A stretch of DNA of 64,000 bases from NCBI RefSeq assembly GCF_023147585.1, contig NZ_JAHXOZ010000002.1, positions 158,742 to 222,741 of the forward strand, written 5' to 3'. This document shows positions 27,729-36,547 of the stretch, piece after piece. The translations under genes and the position numbers were made by a program. Source of the stretch: Micrococcus sp. EYE_212 (GTDB lineage: Bacteria; Actinomycetota; Actinomycetes; Actinomycetales; Micrococcaceae). How positions within the stretch are numbered: the first letter of the stretch is position 1; the number at the start of each line of letters is the position of its first letter. The notes beneath the pieces were generated by a model. The model was not told where the DNA came from, did no database searches, and was given only the letters and a program-made list of their open reading frames with translations.

Positions 27729-28691
27729 ATGACCGAGACACCCCTGACCCCCGAGGCCAGCGTGATCGTCCCCAGCCGGGGCGGAGCCCAGCGGCTGCCG
27801 CGCCTGATCGGCGCGCTCGCCGCGCAGGAGGACGCCCCGCCGTTCGAGGTCCACGTGGTCGTGGACGGGGACGTGGACGGGTCGGAAGCGGTGCTCGCCA
27901 AGTTGGCCGCGGAACATCCGGGCCTGGACCTGAGCTGGACCGTCTTCCCCGAGAACCGCGGACGGGTCGCCGCGCTCAACGCAGGTGCCGACGCGACGTC
28001 CGGCCGCATCCTCATCCGGGCCGACGACGACTTGGAGCCCGGACCTCACTACATCCGGGACCACGTGGCCGCCCACTCGGGCGGGCCCGGCGGAGCGATC
28101 GGGCTTTACTTGAACGTCCTGGAGCCCACCCCGTATCAGCGCGCCTACGGTGACGCTCAGGACGTCCTGCACCGCGAACACGCGTATGCGCTGCCGGCGG
28201 ATCAGCAGTGGCGGCACTGGGCCGGCAACGTGTCCGTCCCCCGTGCCCTGCACCAGCAGAGCGGCGGCTACGACCCGGACTACCGACAGTACGGGTGGGA
28301 GGACATCGACTACGGCTACCGGCTGCACGCGGCAGGCTATCCCGTGGTGATCCGCCCCGAGCTGGAGACGCGGCACCACGCCGCCGCCGTGACGACGCAC
28401 TCGAAGGCGGTGCGGGCCTTGCACGGCACGGCCGCGCGGAACCTGTTCGTGAGCAAGCACGGGGCAGCACCGCTCGGCACCATCGGTGCTCCGCGAGGCG
28501 TGTGGGGTGCTGCCGTGCGCCTGGTGGCGTTGGGCACCACCGAAGCCACGCTCACGCGCTCCAGTGCGTTGATCGACGCCGTCGCGGACCACCTGCCCCG
28601 GGGGCTCGCCCGTCGACTCATCGCCCTCCAGGTGGAGGGTGCCGCCGAGGCCGGACGGGCCCACCCCCACCGCGCGCAACGGGCCATCTGA
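27729..28691 (+). CDS. GT2 family glycosyltransferase
   Basis: A 320-residue GT-A enzyme with ASVIVPSRGGAQRLPRLIGAL, VVVDGDVDGS, ENRGRVAALNAGADATSG, the metal motif RADDDLEPG, and GWEDIDYGYRLHAAGYPV near residue 196, followed by a basic C-terminal region. GGAGGACTC precedes the ATG, 16 bases after the previous stop. Probably elongates the glycan; donor unknown. Confidence 0.83.
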   Translation: MTETPLTPEASVIVPSRGGAQRLPRLIGALAAQEDAPPFEVHVVVDGDVDGSEAVLAKLAAEHPGLDLSWTVFPENRGRVAALNAGADATSGRILIRADDDLEPGPHYIRDHVAAHSGGPGGAIGLYLNVLEPTPYQRAYGDAQDVLHREHAYALPADQQWRHWAGNVSVPRALHQQSGGYDPDYRQYGWEDIDYGYRLHAAGYPVVIRPELETRHHAAAVTTHSKAVRALHGTAARNLFVSKHGAAPLGTIGAPRGVWGAAVRLVALGTTEATLTRSSALIDAVADHLPRGLARRLIALQVEGAAEAGRAHPHRAQRAI

Positions 28692-28700
28692 GGGGACACG

Positions 28701-29858
28701 ATGTCGGAACAGACCCCCGCAAAGATCGCCATCGCCCACGACTACCTCACCCAGAAGGGCGGGGCGGAACGGGTGGTGCTCGCCCTGCACCGGATGTGGC
28801 CGGACGCGCCCATCTACACGACGTTCTACGACCCCGAGGGAACCTTCCCGGAGTTCAAGGACGCGCACATCATCACCTCACCCCTGAACCGGGTGGGGCT
28901 CCTGCGGACGGACCCGCGGAGAGCACTGCCGCTGCTGCCCCTGGCCTCCTCGCTGATGCACGTGAAGGAACCGGTCGCCGTCGTCTCAACCTCCGGCTGG
29001 GCGCACGGATTCCGCTACGACGGCGCCACGCTCGTCTACTGCCACACGCCCGCGCGCTGGGTGTACCTGCTGGACGACTACCTGGGCGAGGGAGGTCGGA
29101 ACAGCATCAAGGGCCGGATCGCCCGCGTCCTGCGCCCGGGTCTGCGCGGGTGGGACCGCGCGGCCGTCCGGCGCCGATCACGCTACGTGGCCAACTCGAC
29201 CGTGGTGAAGCGTCGCATCGAGGACGTCTACGGGATGAGGGAGGTGCCGATCGTCTTCCCCCCGCATTCGGTGGACGTGGACGGGCCGCAGGAGGCCATT
29301 CCCGGGGCTGAACGGATCGCAGAGGAAGGCTACCTGCTCTCGGTGGCCCGGCTCATGCCCTACAAGCATGTGGACGTGACGATCCAGGCCGCTGAACGGA
29401 CCGGGCAGAACCTGCTGGTGATCGGCAAAGGGCCGGAGGAGGCCCGTCTGAAGGAGATGGCGGGGCCAAATGTGGTCTTCGGCCAGGATCTCAGCGACGC
29501 CCAGCTGCGCTGGGCCTACGCCCACGCCACGGCACTCGTGGCGGCCAGCCATGAGGACTTCGGCATCACCCCGCTGGAGGCGAGTGCGTGGGGCGTGCCG
29601 ACGGTGGCGTTGCGTGCAGGCGGCTACCTGGACACGATCGCGGAGGGTGTGAACGGGACATTCGTGGCGGGACCCCGAGTGGACGCGGTGGCGGAGGGGG
29701 TGAGGAGGGTCCGGGCAGCCGAGTGGGATCGCCTGGCCATGCGTAGGCATGCGGGGAGGTTCTCCGAGCAGGAGTTCGCGGCAGCCATCCTGGAGGAGAT
29801 CGAGTTCCTCGGTTCGGGGAGTCCTCTGCCGATGAACCGCGCAGGGAATTGGTCTTAA
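28701..29858 (+). CDS. GT4 family glycosyltransferase (WbaZ-like mannosyltransferase candidate)
   Basis: A 385-residue GT-B enzyme with the subgroup N-terminus IAHDYLTQKGGAERVVLAL, VSTSGWAHGF, YCHTPARWVYLLDDYLG, YVANSTVVKRRIEDVYG, VFPPHSVDVD, then LLSVARLMPYKHVDVTIQAAE, VIGKGPEEARLKEMAG and ASHEDFGITPLEASAWGVP (E-X7-E). This pattern is typical of WbaZ/mannosyltransferase-type GT4 enzymes of O-antigen loci. GGGGACACG precedes the ATG. Donor is inferred only from the subgroup. Confidence 0.85.
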   Translation: MSEQTPAKIAIAHDYLTQKGGAERVVLALHRMWPDAPIYTTFYDPEGTFPEFKDAHIITSPLNRVGLLRTDPRRALPLLPLASSLMHVKEPVAVVSTSGWAHGFRYDGATLVYCHTPARWVYLLDDYLGEGGRNSIKGRIARVLRPGLRGWDRAAVRRRSRYVANSTVVKRRIEDVYGMREVPIVFPPHSVDVDGPQEAIPGAERIAEEGYLLSVARLMPYKHVDVTIQAAERTGQNLLVIGKGPEEARLKEMAGPNVVFGQDLSDAQLRWAYAHATALVAASHEDFGITPLEASAWGVPTVALRAGGYLDTIAEGVNGTFVAGPRVDAVAEGVRRVRAAEWDRLAMRRHAGRFSEQEFAAAILEEIEFLGSGSPLPMNRAGNWS

Positions 29859-29861
29859 GCT
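29856..29861 (+). promoter_or_regulatory. -10 element TAAGCT for a leaderless GT2 gene
   Basis: TAAGCT begins at the previous gene's stop and ends 7 bases before ATG 29869. It favours that ATG over the one at 29863. Confidence 0.55.
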
Positions 29862-29868
29862 GATGCCC

Positions 29869-30657
29869 ATGCGCGCCCCCGGCACCGGCCGATTCTCGGT
29901 CATCATCCCCACGCTCCAACGGTCGGACGACCTGGACGCGCTGGTCCGTCAGTGTGCGGAGCACGACGACGTCCTTGAAGTGCTCGTGATCAACAACGCG
30001 CCCTCCCCTCTCAGCTGGCCCTCGCCGAAAGTGCGCGTCTTCCAGCAGGAGGAGAACATCTTCGTGAACCCGGCATGGAATCTGGGGGCCGCGGCGGCTC
30101 AGGGCGAGTACCTGGCCATCGTCAACGACGACGTGCTGTTCAGCGACGACGTCTTCCCCTACGCGGCCCGGCTGTTGGCCGACGGGAATGTCGGATTGGT
30201 GGAACCTTCTCCACGTGCCTTCGGCCGTTTCGCCGGTGGTCGGATCAGACACCGGCTGGCATCGGACTACTCCCTGCGCCGTGGGTTCGGCACCTGCATG
30301 ATGCTCCGTCGGGAGGACTATGTGCCGATCCCGGAGAGCATCAAGGTGTGGGGCGGCGATTCGTGGCTCCTGCTCGTCCAGAAGTACCCGAGTGTCGAGC
30401 TTCTGGGGCCACGGTTCCGCACCGAGATGTCCACGACCGCACGATCGCCTGAATTCCAAGCTTTCCGGCGGCAGGAAGCTGAGGAATCCTTCCGGATCCT
30501 GGCTCCGTTGGTCGGAACGCGTCAGTGGCATGCCGCTGCAGGGCGCCTGGCTCGCCGACACGCGCGCGAGGCCGAGGTCGTCGGCAAGGCCTCTCGGGCG
30601 GTGGATCTCATCGGACGTCTGCGTCATGGCCGGGGCTCTTCCACAGTGAGACGCTGA
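29869..30657 (+). CDS. GT2-like glycosyltransferase (paralogue of the broken gene at 38581)
   Basis: A 262-residue GT-A protein: FSVIIPTLQRSDDLDALV at the start, VINNAPSPLSWP, ENIFVNPAWNLGAAAAQGE, the metal motif VNDDVLFSDD, GFGTCMMLRREDYVPIPE, KVWGGDSWLL, RTEMSTTARSPEF and a basic C-terminus. It shares these blocks with the frameshifted gene at 38581-39295. Leaderless start at 29869 is chosen from the -10 spacing. Donor and acceptor unknown. Its A/T content is higher than that of the preceding glycan genes. Confidence 0.8.
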   Translation: MRAPGTGRFSVIIPTLQRSDDLDALVRQCAEHDDVLEVLVINNAPSPLSWPSPKVRVFQQEENIFVNPAWNLGAAAAQGEYLAIVNDDVLFSDDVFPYAARLLADGNVGLVEPSPRAFGRFAGGRIRHRLASDYSLRRGFGTCMMLRREDYVPIPESIKVWGGDSWLLLVQKYPSVELLGPRFRTEMSTTARSPEFQAFRRQEAEESFRILAPLVGTRQWHAAAGRLARRHAREAEVVGKASRAVDLIGRLRHGRGSSTVRR

Positions 30658-30757
30658 CAGCACGCGCCGAGCCCCTGCGTGCCCCACCCCCGGCTCTGGC
30701 TCGAGGAGTTGCCACGTGACGGCCGTGCGCCGTCCCCGACCTGAGGAGCACCCCCGA

Positions 30758-31909
30758 ATGATCTCAACACCACGAGGTGGAGCACCCCTCACCGTTGCGG
30801 TGGCCTACCCCGGAGACCCGACTGATCCGCGCCACTGGTCCGGGACCCCTGCCGGGCTTGTGGCAGGACTCCGTGCTGCCGACGTCGATGTCCGCCCGGT
30901 GGACCTCACGCCTCCGGCGGCTGTGGCGCGGGTGTGGACGCGGGCCGTGGCTGGCCGGCTCCGCCCATCGCCAGAGCACCTGCTCGGGGTGACCCGGCAG
31001 GGCGCTCCGTATGCGCAGTTGGTGAGTGCCGTCGCTCGCCTGCGCATCCCCCGGGACGTCCATGCGGTGCTGCAGATCGGCACGGGTTACCGCGTGGAGC
31101 ATCCCGTGGTGGCGACCTTCGAGGACATGACGGTGGCCCAGGCGCGGCGCCACCGATGGGGCCCGTTCGCATCTCTGCCAGCCCGCGTCGCCGAAGGGCG
31201 TGAGAGGCTGCAGCGGCGGGCATATGAGGACGCTGCTGTGTGCTTCATGGCCACGCGCTGGTCCGCACGCTCAGTGGTGGAGGACTACGGTATCGACCCG
31301 GCGAAGGTCTGTGCGACGGGACTTGGCATCAACCGTGCGGCGCCTGCCCCGTCGGAGCGGAACTGGCAGACGCCGACCTTCCTCTTCGTCGGCAACGACT
31401 GGGCGCGCAAGAATGGTGAGATGGTCCTCCGAGCCTTCCGGGCGGTGCGCCGTCTTCACCCGCAGGCTCGGCTCCACCTGGTCGGCCACGGGATTCCAGG
31501 AGTCCAAGAGCCCGGCGTCCGGGTCCACGGGCCGATGCCGATGGGAGACCCGGCGGCGCAGGCCCGGCTTGCCGCCCTCTTCGGGCAGTCCACCTGCCTC
31601 GTGGTCCCCAGCCGTCTCGAACCGGCTGGCATCGTCTACGCCGAGGCCGCCAGTGCAGGGATGCCCTCGATCGGATCCACCGTCGGCGGTGCCGCAGACA
31701 TGATCGGGGGAGGGGGAGAAGTCGTGGATCCCGAGGACGCCGGTGCCCTCACCGCGGCGATGCTGAGGATGGCGGATCCCGCGGCGGCCCGAGCGGCGGG
31801 AGAGCGCGCCCAGGCTCATGCACGCACTCTCACATGGGCCGCGGTGGGCGAGGTGGTCGCAGACCGGCTCCGGTTGGAGGTCAGCGGCACGCGGGCAGTC
31901 GTTCGATGA
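30758..31909 (+). CDS. GT4-like glycosyltransferase
   Basis: A 383-residue GT-B protein. VAVAYPGDPTDPRHWSGTPA (residues 10-29) starts the acceptor domain; ATFEDMTVAQA and ATRWSARSVVEDYGI follow; the donor domain has FLFVGNDWARKNGEMVLRAF, HLVGHGIPG and VVPSRLEPAGIVYAEAASAGMPSIGS (E-X7-E-like). ATG 30758 with GAGGAG upstream is preferred to the GTG at 30716. The last 29 bases overlap the 3' end of the converging membrane gene. Sugar unknown. Confidence 0.75.
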   Translation: MISTPRGGAPLTVAVAYPGDPTDPRHWSGTPAGLVAGLRAADVDVRPVDLTPPAAVARVWTRAVAGRLRPSPEHLLGVTRQGAPYAQLVSAVARLRIPRDVHAVLQIGTGYRVEHPVVATFEDMTVAQARRHRWGPFASLPARVAEGRERLQRRAYEDAAVCFMATRWSARSVVEDYGIDPAKVCATGLGINRAAPAPSERNWQTPTFLFVGNDWARKNGEMVLRAFRAVRRLHPQARLHLVGHGIPGVQEPGVRVHGPMPMGDPAAQARLAALFGQSTCLVVPSRLEPAGIVYAEAASAGMPSIGSTVGGAADMIGGGGEVVDPEDAGALTAAMLRMADPAAARAAGERAQAHARTLTWAAVGEVVADRLRLEVSGTRAVVR

Positions 31910-33497
31910 GAACCTGGTCGCGGCCCGCCACGAGGTAGCGGGAATAGGGGACGGAGGTGACGTCGGAGGTCTCTCCGGTGGGCGTGGCGAGCGATACGAG
32001 CGCACATTGCCGCGAATCCTCGAAGAGGGTCCAGCCGCCGAGTGCCTCGTCTCGAACCGGCTGCGGGGCCACAGCGGAGGACGAGTGGTAGCCGACCCAG
32101 GCGAAACCGGCGTCGACGTCCCTCGGATCCATACCCTCGGCCACGAGGGATTCTGCCGCACGCCACGCCGCGCCCGTGCTGGTCCAGGTGTGGAGGGCGA
32201 TGGCCGCTGAACCCAGACTCACGAAGGCCAGGGCGCTGACTGCCAGGAGGGTCCGCACCCGGTCCAGGCGCACTCCACGCAGTGCCAGGATCGCCAGGGG
32301 TGCGATCACCGGATAGAAATAGCGTTCGAAGATCCCTTGACCGCTCAACGTCTGAAGGAAGGTCCCGCCCAGGTACAGGGCGATGAAGAGGACCAGCAGT
32401 GCCGTCTGGCCATGACCCCAGGTCATGCGCCCACGTCCCACCCGCCGTGACAGGAGGAGAACGTCACTCGTGCGCAGGGCGAGGGCCACGAGGGCGACCA
32501 CCGCCAGGAGGCCAGCGCCCCAGAAATACGCCTGCGGGAGGGTCTCGCGTGTGCCGTAGAACATCGCCAGGTAGGCGCCGTCAAGGGTGAAGTAGTTGCC
32601 CAACAGCATGCCGGGCCCCAGCAGTCCGAGCAGGGCTCCTCCGGCCAAGGCGGCGGCCGCGCCCATGAGGATCCGAGTCTTCCCGCCAGCCCGACGGAGC
32701 GTTCCCAGCAGAACCGGCGAAGAGACGAAGAGAAGTGTCATGGACCCCATAGCGGTGCCGCGCAGGGCGTAGCCCAGCCCCAGCCCGAGCTGCGGAGGAT
32801 CGTCCCCCGCCTGGGAGCGGCGCCATACTTCGAAGACTATGACGAGCGTGAGGGCGAGGAAACTGATGAGCGCGCTCGTTGCGCGACGATCCCTGCGGTA
32901 TGCCAATCCGGCCGCGAGTACGGCGACGAGTGCGGCCAGGGCCTGCTCGCGGACCGTGACGCCCCATAGTCCGAATCCGGCAGCCAGCGCCAGATGAAGG
33001 GGCCTCCCTGCACTGATGAACCGTGAGCCGAAGTAGAGGGCCCCGGAGATCCCTGCCATCATCGGCACGTCTGTCATGTATGACGTGCTCAGAAGCGCGA
33101 AGCCGGGTGCTGCGCCCACGGTCGCCGCCACCAGCGCGGCGGCCCGACGCCCGAGGAACTGGCGGGCGAGAGCGTAGCTGAAGCCCACCACGGCGCTGCC
33201 GCACGCCATGACGAACAGGTGCTGTGCCACGATGCTGGCACCGAGGGGCCCGAGCGGTGCCATCATCCCCACCATCGCTGCGCGATTGAAGCCGATCAGC
33301 TGCAGCGTCCCCGTCTCGGCGAGCGTTGCCGCGATCCGTGAGTGCGCCCACGAGTCGTTGTGGGGGATCCAGAGGGCGCCGGCGGCGGCAGCGGCGGCGG
33401 CCGGGAGGCCGATGGTCAGCACCACGAGGGCGAGGACGATGCCGACGTTGGTCGAGTGCCGGGCGCCGGAGGGGCGATGGAAGGCAGCGCCGCTCAT
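31881..33497 (-). CDS. GT-C type membrane glycosyltransferase (ArnT/PMT-like) candidate
   Basis: A 538-residue integral membrane protein with about 11-12 hydrophobic segments and a C-terminal periplasmic-type domain of about 110 residues. After the first segment comes WIPHNDSWAHSR, an acidic outer loop in the place of the DD/DE motif of GT-C enzymes that use polyprenyl-phosphate sugars. TSYMTDVPMMAGISGALYFG is also GT39-like. It starts 7 bases after rmlA's stop and is likely co-transcribed with it. It overlaps the gene on the other strand by 29 bases at its end. Family call is by topology and loop motif; function inferred. Confidence 0.6.
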   Translation of the reverse strand: MSGAAFHRPSGARHSTNVGIVLALVVLTIGLPAAAAAAAGALWIPHNDSWAHSRIAATLAETGTLQLIGFNRAAMVGMMAPLGPLGASIVAQHLFVMACGSAVVGFSYALARQFLGRRAAALVAATVGAAPGFALLSTSYMTDVPMMAGISGALYFGSRFISAGRPLHLALAAGFGLWGVTVREQALAALVAVLAAGLAYRRDRRATSALISFLALTLVIVFEVWRRSQAGDDPPQLGLGLGYALRGTAMGSMTLLFVSSPVLLGTLRRAGGKTRILMGAAAALAGGALLGLLGPGMLLGNYFTLDGAYLAMFYGTRETLPQAYFWGAGLLAVVALVALALRTSDVLLLSRRVGRGRMTWGHGQTALLVLFIALYLGGTFLQTLSGQGIFERYFYPVIAPLAILALRGVRLDRVRTLLAVSALAFVSLGSAAIALHTWTSTGAAWRAAESLVAEGMDPRDVDAGFAWVGYHSSSAVAPQPVRDEALGGWTLFEDSRQCALVSLATPTGETSDVTSVPYSRYLVAGRDQVLIERLPACR

Positions 33498-33504
33498 GAC
33501 CGGC

Positions 33505-34374
33505 TCAGTGATCCGAGTCGAGGAGTTCGAGCAGGTAGGCGCCGTAGCCGGACTTCACCAGTGGGATCGCCCGTTCCCGGAGCTCGTCGTCAGAGAGGAA
33601 CCCCTGGCGCCAGGCCACCTCCTCCGGAGCGCTCACCTTGAGGCCCTGGCGGGAGTCGATCGTGCGGATGAAGTTGGAGGCGTCATTGAGGTCGCGGAAC
33701 GTGCCGGTGTCCAGCCAGGCGGTGCCTCGGGGGAGCACCTCCACATTGAGGGCTCCCCGCTGGAGGTAGGTGCGGTTGACGTCGGTGATCTCCAGCTCGC
33801 CCCGGCTGGACGGCTTCAGGCTCTTGGCGATCTCCACGACGTCGTTGTCATAGAAGTAGAGGCCGGGGACGGCGTAGTTGCTCTTGGGCTCTGCGGGCTT
33901 CTCCTCGAGGGAGATGGCCTTGCCCGTCCCATCGAACTCGACGACGCCGTAGGCCGTGGGATCGGCAACCCAGTAGCCGAAGACCGTGGCCCCGTCCACT
34001 TCCGTGTGACGCCGAAGTTGCTGGCCCATGCCGGGGCCGTAGAAGATGTTGTCACCAAGGACGAGGGCAACTTTTTCCGCGCCGATGTGCTTCTCGCCGA
34101 GGATGAAGGCCTGGGCCAGGCCATCCGGCGAAGGCTGCTGGACGTAGGTCAAAGAGACGCCGAACTTCGATCCATCGCCCAGGAGCCGCTGGAACTGCTC
34201 CGTGTCCTGGGGGGTGGTGATGATCAGGATGTCTCGGATGCCCGCCAGGATCAGCGTGGACAAGGGGTAGTAGATCATCGGCTTGTCGTACACCGGCACG
34301 AGCTGCTTGGAGATGCCGTGGGTGATGGGGTGCAGACGAGAACCGGTGCCTCCGGCCAGGATGATGCCCTTCAT
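33505..34374 (-). CDS. rmlA: Glucose-1-phosphate thymidylyltransferase RmlA
   Basis: First step of dTDP-L-rhamnose synthesis: dTTP plus glucose-1-phosphate to dTDP-glucose. The 289-residue protein has the catalytic loop [85 protein letters not shown] and [14 protein letters not shown] 34374 is chosen because TACAGT ends 7 bases before it; the longer open frame covers the promoter. The other Rml genes are on the plus strand 5 kb away; together RmlA, RmlB and RmlC-RmlD complete the pathway. Confidence 0.97.
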   Translation of the reverse strand: MKGIILAGGTGSRLHPITHGISKQLVPVYDKPMIYYPLSTLILAGIRDILIITTPQDTEQFQRLLGDGSKFGVSLTYVQQPSPDGLAQAFILGEKHIGAEKVALVLGDNIFYGPGMGQQLRRHTEVDGATVFGYWVADPTAYGVVEFDGTGKAISLEEKPAEPKSNYAVPGLYFYDNDVVEIAKSLKPSSRGELEITDVNRTYLQRGALNVEVLPRGTAWLDTGTFRDLNDASNFIRTIDSRQGLKVSAPEEVAWRQGFLSDDELRERAIPLVKSGYGAYLLELLDSDH

Positions 34375-34381
34375 GGGCACG

Positions 34382-34387
34382 ACTGTA
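34382..34387 (-). promoter_or_regulatory. -10 element TACAGT for leaderless rmlA
   Basis: TACAGT ends 7 bases before the rmlA ATG at 34374. Confidence 0.6.
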
Positions 34388-34543
34388 GCGGGCGCTTGGA
34401 GCCGTGGGCGCCCGCCATGCGACAATCGGGGGTGTTGCGTATCGGCCCCCTGGGGCCCCATGCGACCCGTGGCCTTGGAACCGCCGGCACCATGAATGGC
34501 AGGCCACTCCCCATGACCGTGTTCCCCACGGAAGGCGACGTCC

Positions 34544-35386
34544 ATGCGCATCTCCCACGCCCCCCGTCATCTCGCCGCCTTGGCGCTGAGGACAGTGCGT
34601 CATCGCGAGCCCGCGGTGATCTGGGGCAACGAACCGATGAACGGGGGCAACTTCCTCTTCTTGTGGGCCACCGCGTGGGCCAGGCACCGCGCGACCGGGA
34701 CGACGTGGGTGGTGCGATACAAGCCCAAGATGCAGCCCTGGCTCCAGGAGTTCCCGGCGTTGTGGCGTCTCACGGTCAAGGAAGAGGATGTCTCCTTCCT
34801 CCAGCCGCGCACCGTGGAGTGGGGGCACGACATCAACGAGGACTTCCTCTACCCGGACCTCAAGGCGTTCTGCAGGGAGGTCCTCCTCGCGGGGTCGGAC
34901 TTCCCCCGGCGTTGGGGCACGGTGGTGCCTGATGCGACGGTGGTGAATGTCCGGCGGGGCGACTACTACAGCGTTCCCGAGCACCGCGCGAAGTACGGGA
35001 TGAACATCCGCGGTTATCTCTCGGCTGCACTGCGGGCCTTGGGGGCCCCGGCCGACTCGCCGGTGGTCCTGGTCTCCGACGACCCGGCGTGGTGCGTCGA
35101 GAACCTCAGCGACCTCTTCGGGGATGCATCCGTGACCACGATGCCGGAACCGCATGACATGTTCCAGGATCTCGCCCAGCTCTCGGCGGCGAGGCGTCTG
35201 ATCCTGGCCAACTCCACCTTCTCCTATTGGGCGGGGTACCTTGCGACCTCACGCCCCAGGGGGGAACGTCCGGAGCGGGTGGTGGCGCCGCTGTTCTTCG
35301 GCCGCCACTACCCCTACGGCGAGTCTGCTCTGCTCCTTCCCGAGTGGCTGGCGATTCCCGCTGACGAATACGAGCAGGAGCGGTGA
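34544..35386 (+). CDS. GT11-like (alpha-1,2-fucosyltransferase family) glycosyltransferase
   Basis: A 280-residue protein with the GT11 hallmark [11 protein letters not shown] (residues 133-143, HxRRxD-type GDP-sugar motif), followed by [11 protein letters not shown], the late motif [17 protein letters not shown], and [13 protein letters not shown]11 members transfer fucose from GDP-fucose in alpha-1,2 linkage. No GDP-fucose genes are in the window, so the donor must be made elsewhere or differ. GGAAGG precedes the ATG. The stop overlaps the next start. Confidence 0.8.
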   Translation: MRISHAPRHLAALALRTVRHREPAVIWGNEPMNGGNFLFLWATAWARHRATGTTWVVRYKPKMQPWLQEFPALWRLTVKEEDVSFLQPRTVEWGHDINEDFLYPDLKAFCREVLLAGSDFPRRWGTVVPDATVVNVRRGDYYSVPEHRAKYGMNIRGYLSAALRALGAPADSPVVLVSDDPAWCVENLSDLFGDASVTTMPEPHDMFQDLAQLSAARRLILANSTFSYWAGYLATSRPRGERPERVVAPLFFGRHYPYGESALLLPEWLAIPADEYEQER

Positions 35387-36543
35387 TGGGTCCCTCCCAC
35401 CGATCTCCTCAGTCGGCCCGGCTGGGCTATGTGCTCCCCGGCCCTGTCCTGACCCACGGGGACAGTGTCCTGATGGAGGCGCGCGGCTACTCGGCTCTGG
35501 AAGCGACGGCGCGTCATTGGCCGGGGGAATTGGTGGTGATCGCCCCCGCTGTCATCTCGGTGGACACCCCCATGCTGCGGGCGCACTCGCGCATCGCCTT
35601 CTCGGATCTCCCCTTCGCCGTGGTGGAGGCGGAGCCTGAACCAGAGGCCATCGATGCCCAGGGCTTGGACTTGGTCACGGGCCTGCTGGCCGCGCCGTGG
35701 CGTGGTCTCACGGCGGCACGGACCCCTGCGGTGCTGACCGCGGAGGTGAACTACGGGATCCGGTTGGGGATCTACCGGGCGACACTGAAGGGGCTGCCCC
35801 TGGCCCGGGCGGCCGTCGGGCTGGTGAGGGTCGAGCGGGGGATCCGGGAGCAGGCGCGTGCCGCCCGGTCATTGCAGTGCAATGGTCCTGCAGCGATCAA
35901 GACCTACGGGCCCCTCACCGCGGATCCCTTGCCCTACATGGACCACCGCATCACGCGGGCCGACGTCCACGCCGCGAATGGTGTCGAGGCGTGGAACGGG
36001 GATCGCCCCCTGAGGCTGGCGTTCTCTGGCCGCCTCGATCCCATCAAGGGGCCGCAATACGCAGTGGAGCTGGCACGGCGCGCCCGGTCGGCAGGACTGC
36101 CTGTCGAGTTCAGCGTCTTCGGCAGCGGACCCCTTGAGGAGGACCTGCGGGCAGGGGCTGAGGCGTGGATGGAGTTCCGAGGGTTCCGGGACTTCCGCAC
36201 CCACTGGCTCGACGACGTCCGCCAAGGCGTGGATCTCATGGTGTTGCCGCATCAGCAAGGCGACCCGTCATGCACCTATGTCGAGGCGCTGGGATCTGGG
36301 GCCCCTGTGCTCGGCTTCCACAACGCCACTCTCACGCCGCTCGTGCGGGAGCATGGGATCGGGTGGGCGACCCGCCGCGGTGACGTGGAGGGCCTGCTGC
36401 AGCAGCTGGTCCGCATCCTGGACGATCCCGCCCTCCTCCAGCGGGCCCGGCGTGCAGGCCTCGATCTCGTGGGACGGAACGACTTCGAGTCGACGACTGC
36501 ACGCCGGGTGGCCCATCTGCGGCGTCATGCCGCCGTGATGTGA
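35386..36543 (+). CDS. GT4 family glycosyltransferase
   Basis: A 385-residue GT-B enzyme. The N-terminus has YVLPGPVLTHGDSVLMEARG, the middle VLTAEVNYGIRLGIYRA and RSLQCNGPAAIKTYG, and the donor domain LRLAFSGRLDPIKGPQYAVEL, FSVFGSGPLEEDLR, MVLPHQQGDPSCTYVEALGSGAP (one acid of the E-X7-E pair replaced by Asp) and VGRNDFES. The ATG overlaps the previous stop as TGATG; GTG 35383 is the alternative start. It converges with the next gene with only 4 bases between stops. Confidence 0.75.
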   Translation: MGPSHRSPQSARLGYVLPGPVLTHGDSVLMEARGYSALEATARHWPGELVVIAPAVISVDTPMLRAHSRIAFSDLPFAVVEAEPEPEAIDAQGLDLVTGLLAAPWRGLTAARTPAVLTAEVNYGIRLGIYRATLKGLPLARAAVGLVRVERGIREQARAARSLQCNGPAAIKTYGPLTADPLPYMDHRITRADVHAANGVEAWNGDRPLRLAFSGRLDPIKGPQYAVELARRARSAGLPVEFSVFGSGPLEEDLRAGAEAWMEFRGFRDFRTHWLDDVRQGVDLMVLPHQQGDPSCTYVEALGSGAPVLGFHNATLTPLVREHGIGWATRRGDVEGLLQQLVRILDDPALLQRARRAGLDLVGRNDFESTTARRVAHLRRHAAVM

Positions 36544-36547
36544 GCCT

